Below are positions 22,910 to 32,281 of a stretch of DNA of 64,000 nucleotides, one piece after another. The stretch is from BOG-994 sp049514215 (GTDB lineage Bacteria > Pseudomonadota > Gammaproteobacteria > Burkholderiales > Burkholderiaceae_D). The first letter of the stretch is position 1, and each line of letters starts with the position of its first letter. Position numbers and translations under genes: made by a program. The stretch lies in assembly GCA_049514215.1 (NCBI GenBank), contig JBEKVI010000039.1, positions 29,069 through 93,068 on the forward strand. Direction: 5' to 3'. The notes under the pieces are model-generated. The model worked only from the letters and a program-made list of their open reading frames with translations, was not told the origin of the DNA and did no database searches.

Positions 22910-24670
22910 ATGTCCCTTCCACGCTATGCCTCCCGTGGTGCCACTCTTTTTCTCCTGCATTACGTCGGGCGGCGCGCCGTAAGCCACCTCATCGTCCTTT
23001 TTGCGGTCTTAGCCGCCGTCGGCTGCTCGGTGGGCGCACAGTACGGTGTGAAGGCCCTGGTCGATGTGCTGGGCACGCATGACGCGCCCGCTTTTCGGCT
23101 GTGGGGCACGGTCGCGTCGTTGCTGGCTCTCGTTGCGGGGGACAATTTCCTGTGGCGCGTGGCAGGCTGGGTTTCGACCTATGCCTTCGTCGCCGTGGGC
23201 GGCGACATTCGACTCGAGCTTTTCGACCACCTCTCCGGACACGGCACCCGTTATTTCGTCGATCGTTTTCCCGGCGCCTTGGCCGGGCGCATCACGGCGG
23301 CGGCCAATGCGGCCTGGACGATCGAGAATTCCATCACCTGGACCACCATTCCGCCCGCGGCCGCCGTGCTCACGAGCATCGGTGTTCTGGGTACGATGAA
23401 CTGGCATTTGACGGTCGTGCTGCTCGTGGTGGTGGCGGTGTTGGGCGTCATCATCGGTCGCGTTGCGGCTTCCAACCAGCATCTGCACGCCGCCTTTGCC
23501 GGCCACGCAGCACTCGTGAGCGGTGACATCACCGACGTGGTGAGCAACATGGGTCTGGTGCGCGCGTTCGGCGCCTCGCACCGCGAGTACGCGCGCTTGA
23601 CCAGCAAGATCGGCGACGAGATGGCGGCCCAAAGGGCGAGCCTGCAATCGCTGGAAAGGCTGCGGCTGTTTCATGCCATGTGCGTATTCGTTGTCACCGC
23701 GGGGATCCTCGTCTGGTCGGTGGAGCTGTGGCGCCGCGGACATCTGACGACCGGTGACGTGGTTCTGTCGACCACGCTTGGCTTTACACTGCTGCACTCC
23801 TCGCGTGATTTCGCCATGGCCGCGGTCGATCTGACCCAGCAGATCGCCAAGCTCGAGGAAGCCATCCAGGTGCTGGGTCTGCCTCACGAGATGCAGGATC
23901 TGCCCGATGCGCAGGTCCTGGTCGCCCGTGGCGGACGCGTGCGTTTCTCGCATGTGAGCTTTCGCTATCCGAACGGCCAGCCGGTCCTGAGCGATTTCTC
24001 GATTGAGGTTCCCGCAGGCCAGAAGATCGGTCTGATCGGGCCTTCGGGGGCGGGTAAATCGACCATCATTTCGCTGGTGCAGCGCCTCTACGATCCCGAC
24101 GAGGGGCGTGTTCTCATCGACGGGCAGGACATCTCGCACGTCACGCAGGAAAGTCTGCGCTGTGCAATCGCCGTGGTCCACCAGGACATCTCGCTGTTTC
24201 ACCGCTCGCTCCTGGAGAACCTGCGCTATGGCAAGCCCGAGGCGACGGATGCCGAGGTCTTTCGGGCCGTGGAGGCTGCGCGCTGCAGCGAGTTCATCGA
24301 GCGTCTTCCCGAGGGCTATAACACGATCGTTGGCGAGCGCGGCATGAAGCTCTCCGGCGGCCAGCGGCAGCGCCTCGCGATCGCTCGTGCCTTCCTGCGC
24401 GATGCTCCCATCGTCTTGCTCGACGAGGCCACTTCTGCGCTTGACACCGAATCGGAGAAATCCATCCAGGAAGCGCTGTCGCGGTTGTTCAAGGGCCGCA
24501 CCGTGATCGCCATCGCGCACCGGCTCTCGACGCTCGACTCGTTCGACCGCATCGTGGTCCTCGATCGCGGGTGCATCATTGAGGAAGGCCATCCGGACGA
24601 ACTGCGTCATCGAAAGGGCTACTACAGCCGCATGTATGGCCGGCAGGGCGCAACCGTGGAACTCAGGTGA
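22910..24670 (+). CDS. ABC exporter half-transporter (fused membrane and ATPase domains)
   Basis: A 586-residue half-transporter that should dimerise. Residues 1-330 form six membrane helices of the type I exporter fold; residues 345-580 are the nucleotide-binding domain with the A-loop FRYPNGQPVL, Walker A GPSGAGKSTI, Q-loop VVHQDISLFH, signature LSGGQRQRLAIARA, Walker B IVLLDEATSALD and the H-loop IAHRLST. This is the MsbA/multidrug/peptide exporter class; the substrate is not readable. No ribosome binding site is obvious at the ATG. It overlaps the following PRC-barrel gene by four bases (GTGA), and an MFS gene follows that, so three genes form an operon. Confidence 0.92.
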   Translation: MSLPRYASRGATLFLLHYVGRRAVSHLIVLFAVLAAVGCSVGAQYGVKALVDVLGTHDAPAFRLWGTVASLLALVAGDNFLWRVAGWVSTYAFVAVGGDIRLELFDHLSGHGTRYFVDRFPGALAGRITAAANAAWTIENSITWTTIPPAAAVLTSIGVLGTMNWHLTVVLLVVVAVLGVIIGRVAASNQHLHAAFAGHAALVSGDITDVVSNMGLVRAFGASHREYARLTSKIGDEMAAQRASLQSLERLRLFHAMCVFVVTAGILVWSVELWRRGHLTTGDVVLSTTLGFTLLHSSRDFAMAAVDLTQQIAKLEEAIQVLGLPHEMQDLPDAQVLVARGGRVRFSHVSFRYPNGQPVLSDFSIEVPAGQKIGLIGPSGAGKSTIISLVQRLYDPDEGRVLIDGQDISHVTQESLRCAIAVVHQDISLFHRSLLENLRYGKPEATDAEVFRAVEAARCSEFIERLPEGYNTIVGERGMKLSGGQRQRLAIARAFLRDAPIVLLDEATSALDTESEKSIQEALSRLFKGRTVIAIAHRLSTLDSFDRIVVLDRGCIIEEGHPDELRHRKGYYSRMYGRQGATVELR

Positions 24671-25602
24671 GACCGCAGCGCCTCGTGCGAAGCGTCGGCC
24701 GGCTTTTGCGCATCGCCGTCGTCGCGGCGACCAGTCTGAGCCCCGCAAGCACCCTCGCACAGTCGGAGCCACCCGAGACCGGCACCCTTCCGGTTCCAGG
24801 CGAGGCAACCCGCTCGTCCAAGGACGACTCGGCGCCGATCCTTTCGGATGCGCCGTCGGCGAGCACGCCCGACTCGGCCAATCCGGCCCCACCCGAGGCG
24901 GCGTCCCCTCCGGTCGAGAAGCCGGTCGTCAAAAAACGCATCGTGCATCGGAAAAAGCGCCGGCGCGCGCGTCCCCCGGTCGAGCCGGAAGAGCCGGTCC
25001 TGCCGCCACCGCCGCCACCCGTACCGACCACCGCGCCGATCGGCCCGCACTCGGTGACCGGCATCCTCGGCAAGAAAGTGGCCAGTGCGAAGGGAGACGA
25101 TCTCGGCCATGTGGTCGACGTTCTCGTCAATGAGCAAGGCGAAGTGCGGGCCGTCGTGATCGATCTCGGGGGCTTTTTGGGCGTCGGTAACCGCAAGATC
25201 GCCGTGGACTGGTCTTTGCTGCAGTTCAAACCCGACGACAACCAGTCCCCGGTCGTTTTGCACCTGTCGCGCCAGCAGATCCAAAAGGCGCCCGAGTTCA
25301 AGGACGGGGCCCATCCGATGGCGGTGTTGATGCTGCCAAGCTGGCCCAGCGTTTCGGCGCCGACCGGAGCCCCGTTGCAGGCGCCGGCGACCGCCGTGCC
25401 GACGCCGGCCCCGGCGGGGCCCACCGCGGCTCCGGCGCCTGCACCTGCTGCGGCGCCGCCGGCATCCGCACCCGCACCGGCGTCCAATCCTGCAGCAGCC
25501 GCGCCGGCGGCGATTTCGGGGGCGACCCCCGCGAACGCACCGGCACCGACGGGCGCTGCGACTCCACCCAAGCCGTCACCCCCGGCGACAGGTAAGCCCT
25601 AA
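24667..25602 (+). CDS. Exported PRC-barrel protein with Pro/Ala-rich arms
   Basis: A 311-residue protein with GTG start overlapping the ABC gene. It has a signal peptide (LLRIAVVAATSLSPASTLAQ, cleavage near residue 32), a basic and proline-rich linker (KKRIVHRKKRRRARPPV, then PPPPPPVP), a single PRC-barrel domain at about 128-205 (VTGILGKKVASAKGDDLGHV, VRAVVIDLGGFLGVGNRKIA) and a low-complexity Ala/Pro tail of some 85 residues. PRC-barrel domains are small beta-barrels used as interaction modules. The low-complexity arms suggest an envelope-spanning or cell-wall-interacting role, but this is inference from composition. Its coupling to an ABC exporter is notable. Confidence 0.85.
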   Translation: MRPQRLVRSVGRLLRIAVVAATSLSPASTLAQSEPPETGTLPVPGEATRSSKDDSAPILSDAPSASTPDSANPAPPEAASPPVEKPVVKKRIVHRKKRRRARPPVEPEEPVLPPPPPPVPTTAPIGPHSVTGILGKKVASAKGDDLGHVVDVLVNEQGEVRAVVIDLGGFLGVGNRKIAVDWSLLQFKPDDNQSPVVLHLSRQQIQKAPEFKDGAHPMAVLMLPSWPSVSAPTGAPLQAPATAVPTPAPAGPTAAPAPAPAAAPPASAPAPASNPAAAAPAAISGATPANAPAPTGAATPPKPSPPATGKP

Positions 25603-25614
25603 CTCTTGGGCCCG

Positions 25615-26958
25615 ATGGCGGACCCAAGGCCGAAGGACCTCATACTCGATCCGAGGGTCGAGCCCGACGAGCCACACGCGAAGCTGACCCGAGAGACCGA
25701 TTTGCTCACCCCGGAGCCACCGCTAAAGCGTCAAGCAGAAATCGGATTCGACTGGTTCAACCTGTCGGTGGCCAACATCCAGACCGGCTTTGGCCCCTTC
25801 ATCGCGGTCTATCTGACCACGCAGGGATGGACACAGACCGCGATCGGCGTGGCGCTGAGCGTCGGGACGGTTTCGTCCATGATCAGTCAGGTTCCGGCCG
25901 GCGCGCTGGTCGACGCGATCCGCAACAAGACACGGGTCGCGGTGCTCAGCGTGTTGGCCTTCACGGCGAGCGCACTGTTGTTCGCCATCAATCCGATTCC
26001 TCTTCTCGTCTACGTCGCGGAGGTCCTGCACGGCTTTTCGAGCTGCACGCTGGGCCCTGCGATCGCCGCCATCAGCCTTGGCTTGGCCGGCCGCTATTAC
26101 ATGGGCACGCGACTCGGACGCAACGCGCGCTTCGCCTCCATCGGCAACGGGGTCGGGGCCGCGCTCATGGGCGCTTGCGGCTACTACATTTCGGAGCGCG
26201 CGGTGTTCTACCTCACCGCTTTTTTGACGCTGCCGGCCCTCATCGCCCTGATCCCCGTGCGCCGCTTCGGCGACGCAGCGAATGCCGCCAACGAGCCCGC
26301 GCCTGCGCCATCGTTTCGCTGGGGGGCGCTAAAGCCCGTGTTCGCGGACAAACGCCTGCTCATCTTTAGCGCGTGCGCGCTTGTGTTCACCTTCGCCAAT
26401 ACGCCTTTATTGCCCCTGGCCAGCGTGGCGATCACGACCAGTGTCAGCAGTGGCGCAAGCCTGTACATCGCGGCGTGCATCGTCGTGCCGCAGGTGATCG
26501 TCGCCCTGATTTCGCCGCGCATTGGCCGACTTGCGGGCAGTCGCGGACGCCGCACCATTCTGTTCGTTGGCTTTCTCGCGCTGCCGATTCGGGCGGTGCT
26601 CTTGGCCTATATCCACCTGCCGGCGCAAATCGTCATCGTGCAAGCCCTCGATGGCATTGCGGCGGCGGCGTTTGGCATCTCGGTGCCGCTCATCACCAGC
26701 GATATCGCCGGTCGCTCGGGACATTACACGCTGGCACTGGGGATCATCGGCTTTGCAATGGGCATCGGGGGCACTCTTAGCACCTCCTTTGCCGGCTGGG
26801 GCGCGGACCACTACGGCCAGCCGCATGTGTTCTTGGCGCTGGGGCTGTTCTCGCTGCTGGCGCCGCTTCTGGTCTTCGCCCTGCCCGAGACGCGGCCCGA
26901 CGATGAGTCCGGTGGCGAAGAAGCAGGGCAGCGAACCCCGGCCGCGGGACCCCCGTAA
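25615..26958 (+). CDS. MFS transporter (paralogue of the one at 2190)
   Basis: A 447-residue, 12-helix MFS protein from the ATG at 25615 (a TTG nine bases upstream is possible). Key blocks: EIGFDWFNLSVANIQTGFG, the motif A region PAGALVDAIRNKTR, and PIRAVLLAYIHLPAQIVIVQ in the second half. These three blocks match LAGLDWLNFFLADVQTGVG, PAGALVDRLHHKR and PIRAVLYTLTGNPIALVAIQ of the gene at 2190, which shows common ancestry. It follows the PRC-barrel gene by 12 bases and is the third gene of the ABC-PRC-MFS operon. Substrate unknown; presumably exports a small molecule. Confidence 0.88.
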   Translation: MADPRPKDLILDPRVEPDEPHAKLTRETDLLTPEPPLKRQAEIGFDWFNLSVANIQTGFGPFIAVYLTTQGWTQTAIGVALSVGTVSSMISQVPAGALVDAIRNKTRVAVLSVLAFTASALLFAINPIPLLVYVAEVLHGFSSCTLGPAIAAISLGLAGRYYMGTRLGRNARFASIGNGVGAALMGACGYYISERAVFYLTAFLTLPALIALIPVRRFGDAANAANEPAPAPSFRWGALKPVFADKRLLIFSACALVFTFANTPLLPLASVAITTSVSSGASLYIAACIVVPQVIVALISPRIGRLAGSRGRRTILFVGFLALPIRAVLLAYIHLPAQIVIVQALDGIAAAAFGISVPLITSDIAGRSGHYTLALGIIGFAMGIGGTLSTSFAGWGADHYGQPHVFLALGLFSLLAPLLVFALPETRPDDESGGEEAGQRTPAAGPP

Positions 26959-27010
26959 ACCCGCCGGTGGATCTCCTCCCCGAAACCCTGGGCCGGTCGA
27001 CCCAGCCCGT

Positions 27011-29230
27011 TTAGTGGCGGGCGAGGATGCGAATCCCCGGATGGGATCGTGTGACGCTCACGGCGACGTCATCGCCGATGCGGCGAAATGAGACATCGGC
27101 CGAGCCGGCGCGCAGAGTCAGACCGCACAGGTGCAGCTCATCCAGAAATCGCGGCAGTACCGGGTGGTCGAATACGATCTCGCCCGCATCTTCGCGAATC
27201 TCGAGGCCCACGCTCGCCTGGATCAAGGCGAGCATGGCCGCACTGGCCCACGCCTGTGGTGTGCAGGCGACCGGATACAGCGTGGGCGCGATCCGTCGCT
27301 CCCGGAGGAATCCGCAAAACAGTTCGGGTAGCCGACGCGAATCCATGTAAGTCGCCGCTTCGTACAGTCCCTTGAAAATCGCCAGGACCTCTTCCTTCAT
27401 TCCGTAGCGCTGTAGCCCGAGCGCGATGAGCGCATTGTCGTGAGGCCAGATCGATCCGTTGTGATACGACATCGGGTTGTAGCGCGGAGCGGAATGCGCG
27501 AGCGTGCGGATTCCCCATCCCGAGAAGTTGGCGGGCTCAAACAGGGTCGCGGCCACGCGCCTTGCCCTCTCCGGCGCGGCGATTCCCGTCAGGAGCACCT
27601 GGCCGGCGTTGGATGCGACAACGCGGCAGGGCACCTTCTCGCCGTCTAAGGCGATCGCGTACGTCGAGAGCTCCTCGCACCAGAAATGTGCTTCGAAGGC
27701 AATGCGCAACTGGTCGGCCTGCTTTTTGAGGACATTCGCGCGCGCTGCATGCCCGAGCGCCCGGGCCATCGTTGCCGCGTGTCGTTTTGCGCCATAGACA
27801 TAGGCCTGAACCTCACACAAGGCGATCGGCGGCTCGGCCATCTTGCCCGAGGCGTGAAAGACTGCATCTTGCGAGTCCTTCCAGCCCTGATTGATGAGTC
27901 CGTCAGTATTCTTTCGAGAGTACTCGACGAAGCCGTCGCCGTCGGCATCGCCGTAATCGTCGATCCAGGCAAGAGCGGCCTCGACGTTCGGCCAGAGTCG
28001 GCTCAAGGTCTCGATATCCCCCGTGCGCACAAAATATTCACCCATGAGGAACACGAACAGCGGGGTCGAATCGATACTGCCGTAGTAGCGGCCAAAGGGC
28101 ACCTCGTGCAGATGCGCCATCTCGCCGTGGCGCATTTCGTGCAGAATCTTGCCCGGCTCGGCATCGCGCGCCGGGTCGACCGCGTCGGCCTGGGTGGCCG
28201 CAAGAAAACCCAGAACGCCCTTGGCCACGGCGGGGTCGTACCAGAGCATCATGAGGGCCGTGATCAAGCCGTCTCGCCCGAACGGGGTGCTAAACCAGGG
28301 GGTGCCCGCGTAGGGATAGGGCCCCTGCGGCAGATCGGTGATGAGCATATAAAGGTCCGACTCCGAGCGGCGCGTGACCTCGTTGAAGACCGCGTTGGAA
28401 CTGTCGATCTTGGCCCCGCGCGCGCGCGCCTGATGCAACGCGCGGCGCGCGGCGCGCATGTCGGCGTAAAAGCGGTGCCCGTTCCAGTTCAAGGGGGCGC
28501 GTCGTTCGCCTTCGACGGGCAATCCGATCCGCAGGAAGATCCGGCGCGCCTCGTTGGGCGCAAGCGGCAGCTCGAAACGCGCCACCGATCCGTTCAAGAA
28601 ATCGGGTTGCGGGCTAAAGCCGAACGCCGTCGTTCGTTCGACCTCGTCGACGCCGAAGTAGCGCAGTAGCAGTTGTCCGTCGACGATTTTTTCGGGCAGC
28701 ATCGTGCCGCGGCGCTTGCGCACCTCGCCGCGGACCTCGAACAGATCGGCGAAGTCGCACGCGAAATGCAAGTTGATGCGCACGCGCCGCGTGGCATCGG
28801 TGTAATTGCGCACCACGAGGCGCTCATAGCAGGCGCCGTTCCACAGAAATTTCGTGCGCTGGACGTGAATGCGTTCGCGACGCAGCGCAATTTTTCCTTG
28901 GGCCAGAAGGTCCGGATTGGTCAGATCCGCGATGAATACCGCGTTATCGTCGCGCGTGACCGAACTCAGCAGGACCGGCGGACATCCCTCCAGGGTCAAT
29001 GAAAGCTGGGAGAGGATGCGGGTATCGCGGTGATAGACGCCTTCGGTGCTTTGGGCGGCACCGGTGATATCACCGCGCACATCGAAGACGGCGAAGGTGT
29101 CGCCATGCTTGAGAGTGGCAGCCCCGGGCTGGCTGGTCGATGCCGGGGCTGCGATGTAGTGCGGTGGGGTGGTGCAGTCTTCCGAGGCGGGTTGCTCACG
29201 CTCGTCGACGGTTTCGGTCCAACTGGTCAC
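27011..29230 (-). CDS. Amylo-alpha-1,6-glucosidase / glycogen debranching-type enzyme
   Basis: From the GTG at 29230, preceded by GGAGAG, the product has 739 residues. The N-terminal 260 residues are the bacterial debranching-enzyme N-terminal beta domain (LKHGDTFAVFDVRGDITG, EGVYHRDTRILSQLSLTL). The C-terminal 450 residues are an (alpha/alpha)6 barrel with GTPWFSTPFGRDGLITALMM, LINQGWKDSQDAVFHASG, AMARALGHAA and MSYHNGSIWPHDNALIALGL, typical of the GH63/GH15-like debranching group. It should hydrolyse alpha-1,6 or similar linkages in a storage or secreted glucan. A longer frame reaching 29503 exists but the GTG has the ribosome binding site. Divergent from a GT4 glycosyltransferase, a frequent partner. 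Confidence 0.9.
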   Translation of the reverse strand: MTSWTETVDEREQPASEDCTTPPHYIAAPASTSQPGAATLKHGDTFAVFDVRGDITGAAQSTEGVYHRDTRILSQLSLTLEGCPPVLLSSVTRDDNAVFIADLTNPDLLAQGKIALRRERIHVQRTKFLWNGACYERLVVRNYTDATRRVRINLHFACDFADLFEVRGEVRKRRGTMLPEKIVDGQLLLRYFGVDEVERTTAFGFSPQPDFLNGSVARFELPLAPNEARRIFLRIGLPVEGERRAPLNWNGHRFYADMRAARRALHQARARGAKIDSSNAVFNEVTRRSESDLYMLITDLPQGPYPYAGTPWFSTPFGRDGLITALMMLWYDPAVAKGVLGFLAATQADAVDPARDAEPGKILHEMRHGEMAHLHEVPFGRYYGSIDSTPLFVFLMGEYFVRTGDIETLSRLWPNVEAALAWIDDYGDADGDGFVEYSRKNTDGLINQGWKDSQDAVFHASGKMAEPPIALCEVQAYVYGAKRHAATMARALGHAARANVLKKQADQLRIAFEAHFWCEELSTYAIALDGEKVPCRVVASNAGQVLLTGIAAPERARRVAATLFEPANFSGWGIRTLAHSAPRYNPMSYHNGSIWPHDNALIALGLQRYGMKEEVLAIFKGLYEAATYMDSRRLPELFCGFLRERRIAPTLYPVACTPQAWASAAMLALIQASVGLEIREDAGEIVFDHPVLPRFLDELHLCGLTLRAGSADVSFRRIGDDVAVSVTRSHPGIRILARH

Positions 29231-29290
29231 GTGGCTCTCCAAGGAGTCTTGGTGCGAAGGGGCCCCGACTTCTGGTGTGCGCCGGGTAAA

Positions 29291-29314
29291 GGTATATCGA
29301 TTGGTATATCGATT
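29291..29314. repeat. Two exact tandem 12-bp repeats
   Basis: GGTATATCGATT occurs twice head to tail, 60 to 85 bases upstream of the debranching-type enzyme start. Each unit contains the palindrome ATCGAT. It may be a pair of regulator sites spaced about one helical turn apart. Confidence 0.6.
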
Positions 29315-29393
29315 CGTCGAATGCCGATCCGTTCCCGGCTGTCGCGATAACCAGCCTAGTTCACCGGCAGGCTTGTGCAAGATTGAACTGGCT

Positions 29394-29472
29394 AAGGAGG
29401 CCCTTTTAGCACGGGCGGCCCCTGGGAGGCCAGTTTGGAACAGAAGGAGGCCCAAAAGGGGGGCTAAAAGGG
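29394..29472. repeat. Inverted and direct repeats upstream of the GT4 gene
   Basis: CCCTTTTAGC at 29401-29410 pairs exactly with GCTAAAAGGG at 29463-29472, and AAGGAGGCCC occurs as a direct repeat at 29394-29403 and 29445-29454. The combination could fold into a long hairpin in a leader transcript or mark duplicated regulatory sites. Confidence 0.55.
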
Positions 29473-29667
29473 GGAAGGACAAGGCAGGAGCCCTTCTGGG
29501 CAACCTTCGTGGGCCAAAGAATTGGTAAGCTCAATGAAGCCCCCAGCCAGGGCGCCGGGAACAAATCCGGCGATTGGGAATCGGAAATAGGGTCATTCGG
29601 GAATGAAAGCTGCTACCAAAGCATGCTGGTCCCGGCACCCCCCATCATTTTTTAGAGATTGCAGACT

Positions 29668-30786
29668 ATGAAAATTGCTCAGGTAGCGCCCTTAACGGAA
29701 GCGGTTCCGCCCAAGCTCTATGGTGGCACTGAACGCGTCGTAGCCTATCTTTGTGACGCGCTCGTTGATCTCGGGCACGACGTAACCCTGTATGCCTCGG
29801 GGGACAGCCAGACGAAGGCGAAGCTCGTACCCCTGTGGCCCCAGGCTTTAAGACTGGACCCCAACGTCAAGGATCACCTGGCGCCGATTTTCATGCTGCT
29901 TGAGACCGTCGCGCGCCAATCGGCGCAATTCGACGTCATCCACTCCCACGTCGATTACTTCGGCTATTCGCTCTTAAGCCGGCTCTTGCCGCAGTGTGTG
30001 ACGACCCTGCACGGACGGCTGGACATCCCGGAGTTGCAAAGTCTCTACAAACTCTACGACCAGATTCCGGTCATTTCGATCTCGGATTCGCAACGGCGGG
30101 CGCTACCGCATGCGAACTACGTCGACACCATCTATCACGGCCTGCCGGCCGATCTGCTCTCGCCAGGATCGGGCAAGGGCGGCTATCTCGCGTTTCTCGG
30201 GCGCATTTCCCCCGAAAAGGCACCGGATGCGGCGATTCGCATCGCGGCCGCGGCGGGCATGAAAATCCGTATTGCCGCAAAAGTCGATCGCGTCGACCAG
30301 CAGTACTTCGACCACAAGATCCTCCCCCTGCTCTCGCAGCCCCATGTCGAATACATCGGCGAGATCAACGATCGCGAGAAGGGCGACTTTCTTGGCAACG
30401 CCGCCGGTCTGATCTTCCCCATCGCATGGGAGGAGCCCTTCGGTCTCGTCATGATCGAAGCCATGGCCTGCGGAACCCCCGTCATCGCTTACCCCAACGG
30501 GTCGGTCCCTGAGGTGATCACCAACGGCCTGACGGGGTTCATCGTCAATTCCGAGGAAGAGGCGGCCGCGGCGGCCCGCAAGATTCCCTCCCTGGATCGC
30601 AGGCGCATCCGGCGCGAGTTCGATGAACACTTCACCGCCCGACACATGGCGGAGAACTATGTGCGCGTCTACGAGCAGATCGCGCGCTCGCGCGTGGGCA
30701 TGGTCCCTGCCTCCGGTTATATCGCCGACGACAGTGTCTCACTGGGCGCCCTCGAGCCTCTCGCCTCGGGGTTAAGGGCCAACTAG
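29668..30786 (+). CDS. GT4-family glycosyltransferase
   Basis: A 372-residue retaining GT-B glycosyltransferase. It begins MKIAQVAPLTEAVPPKLYGG, a typical acceptor-side start with the glycine loop YGGTERV, then DVIHSHVDYFGY; the donor half has YLAFLGRISPEKAPDAAIRIA and the nucleotide-sugar-binding E-x7-E region EEPFGLVMIEAMACGTPVIAY, followed by GSVPEVI. The exact sugar is not readable. Its neighbour across the divergent region is a debranching-type alpha-glucosidase, a pair seen in several proteobacteria and suggestive of glucan or trehalose-like metabolism. The ATG at 29668 is used rather than a TTG three codons before it. Confidence 0.9.
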   Translation: MKIAQVAPLTEAVPPKLYGGTERVVAYLCDALVDLGHDVTLYASGDSQTKAKLVPLWPQALRLDPNVKDHLAPIFMLLETVARQSAQFDVIHSHVDYFGYSLLSRLLPQCVTTLHGRLDIPELQSLYKLYDQIPVISISDSQRRALPHANYVDTIYHGLPADLLSPGSGKGGYLAFLGRISPEKAPDAAIRIAAAAGMKIRIAAKVDRVDQQYFDHKILPLLSQPHVEYIGEINDREKGDFLGNAAGLIFPIAWEEPFGLVMIEAMACGTPVIAYPNGSVPEVITNGLTGFIVNSEEEAAAAARKIPSLDRRRIRREFDEHFTARHMAENYVRVYEQIARSRVGMVPASGYIADDSVSLGALEPLASGLRAN

Positions 30787-30798
30787 GCGCTCTGAAAG

Positions 30799-30822
30799 GA
30801 CCCGGTCCTTGGCGGCCGGGTC
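30799..30822 (+). terminator. Probable hairpin terminator after the GT4 gene
   Basis: GACCCGG, a ten-base loop and CCGGGTC form a perfect 7-pair stem 12 bases after the stop codon. It is followed by TCTTCGG only, so termination would be weak or factor-dependent. Confidence 0.45.
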
Positions 30823-30844
30823 TTCGGCGTCGTGAGTTCCTATC

Positions 30845-32281
30845 GTGTTCATCGAGAGCACGATTCCCGCAAGACTGGACCGGCTTCCCTGGTCCGGCTG
30901 GCACTGGCGGGTGGTCATCGCGCTGGGCGTAGCCTGGGTGCTCGATGGCCTGGAAGTCACGCTCGTGGGCTCCTTGGGCGCGGTCCTCGAGCGCCATGAC
31001 ACCCTCTCACTGACCGCAGGCGAGGTAGGCTGGACCGGGTCGCTGTATATCGCAGGCGCCGTCCTGGGCGCACTTTTTTTTGGGCGTCTCACCGATCAGC
31101 TGGGACGCAAGAAGCTCTTTCTCATCACCCTTGCTGTCTACATGGTGGCCACGCTTTTTACGGGTCTGGCTCCGGACTTCCCCTGGTTCGCGCTGTGCCG
31201 ATTCGTCACCGGGTTCGGGATCGGGGGCGAATACGCGGCGATCAATTCGGCCATCGACGAACTGATCCCCGCACGCGTGCGCGGTCGCGTGAACCTCGCC
31301 ATCAATGGCAGCTTCTGGATCGGCGCGGCGCTTGGGGCGGGGGCGAGTCTCGTGCTCCTGGACCCGCGCGTGCTCGGTCCCGTCTGGGGGTGGCGCGCCG
31401 CCTTCTTGCTCGGTGCCGTCCTGGCGGGAGCCATTCTTCTCGTTCGCCGTCATGTTCCGGAGAGTCCGCGCTGGCTCCTGTCGCACGGGCGCGCAGACGA
31501 GGCCGGGCGGATCGTGGGTGAGATCGAAGACCAGGTTGAACACGAGGTCCGGCAGGTCGGCGGCAGGCTGGCCCCGGCCGACAGGCGCACCCGCTATGCG
31601 CAAGGAGCCGGCCCCGGCTTGGCCGAGGTGCTGCGGGTGATCTTCGTGCAGTACCGACAACGCAGCATCGTCGCGCTCGCGCTCATGATCTCCCAAGCGT
31701 TCTTCTACAACGCGATCTTCTTTACCTATGCACTTGTGCTGGGCCAATTCTATGGTGTGCCCGACGCGCGCGTCGCGCTCTACATTTTTCCGTTTGCGCT
31801 GGGCAACGTCTTGGGTCCCCTCGCGCTTGGCCCGCTGTTCGATCGCGTGGGACGGCGCCGCATGATCGCGCTGACCTATATCTCCTCGGGATTGGGGCTC
31901 GCGTTAACGAGTGTGGCCTTCGTGATGGGCTGGCTCGACGCGTTTGATCAGGCGTTGTGCTGGTCGGGCATCTTTTTTATCGCGTCGGCCGCGGCGAGTT
32001 CGGCCTACCTTACGGTGAGCGAGACCTATCCCCTGGAGATCCGTGCGCTGGCCATCGCGGCCTTCTATGCCATCGGCACGGGTGCCGGGGGCGTGCTCGC
32101 TCCTGTCCTCCTTGGAGTGCTGATCCAAACCGGCAGCCGTCCCGCGGTCGCGGGAGGCTGGATCCTGGCCGCGTTGTTGGTCATCATCGCAGGCGCGCTC
32201 GCGCTGCGCTTCGGCGTGGATGCCGAAGGCAAATCGCTCGAAGAGATCGCAGCCCCCCTGGGCGTACCGGAGTCCTCCTAG
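30845..32281 (+). CDS. MFS transporter, sugar/aromatic-acid porter type
   Basis: A 478-residue 12-helix MFS protein with GTG start. It has the long-family hallmarks: WVLDGLEVTLVGSL in helix 1, motif A GRLTDQLGRKKLF after helix 2, GFGIGGEYAAINSAIDELIP in helix 4-5, PESPRWLLSHGRADEA in the central loop, GRRRMIAL after helix 8 and a C-terminal LRFGVDAEGKSLEEIA tail. These are features of the sugar-porter and aromatic-acid/H+ symporter groups, so it is likely a proton-coupled importer of a small organic acid or sugar. No metabolic gene adjoins to specify it. Its stop codon overlaps that of the opposing protease gene by four bases. Confidence 0.88.
   Translation: MFIESTIPARLDRLPWSGWHWRVVIALGVAWVLDGLEVTLVGSLGAVLERHDTLSLTAGEVGWTGSLYIAGAVLGALFFGRLTDQLGRKKLFLITLAVYMVATLFTGLAPDFPWFALCRFVTGFGIGGEYAAINSAIDELIPARVRGRVNLAINGSFWIGAALGAGASLVLLDPRVLGPVWGWRAAFLLGAVLAGAILLVRRHVPESPRWLLSHGRADEAGRIVGEIEDQVEHEVRQVGGRLAPADRRTRYAQGAGPGLAEVLRVIFVQYRQRSIVALALMISQAFFYNAIFFTYALVLGQFYGVPDARVALYIFPFALGNVLGPLALGPLFDRVGRRRMIALTYISSGLGLALTSVAFVMGWLDAFDQALCWSGIFFIASAAASSAYLTVSETYPLEIRALAIAAFYAIGTGAGGVLAPVLLGVLIQTGSRPAVAGGWILAALLVIIAGALALRFGVDAEGKSLEEIAAPLGVPESS

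Larger units (their letters stand above)
29231..29667. other. Divergent regulatory region with several repeats
   Basis: About 440 bases without a gene separate the debranching-type enzyme and the GT4 gene. It is unusually rich in repeats (listed separately at 29291 and 29394) and in purine runs. Both promoters must lie here; I cannot place -35/-10 elements with confidence. Confidence 0.6.

Noticed and set aside
23009..24892. A 627-codon frame on the minus strand across the ABC exporter gene
   Set aside because: It is the shadow of a gene with clear Walker and signature motifs; its protein is Arg/His-rich without any domain pattern.
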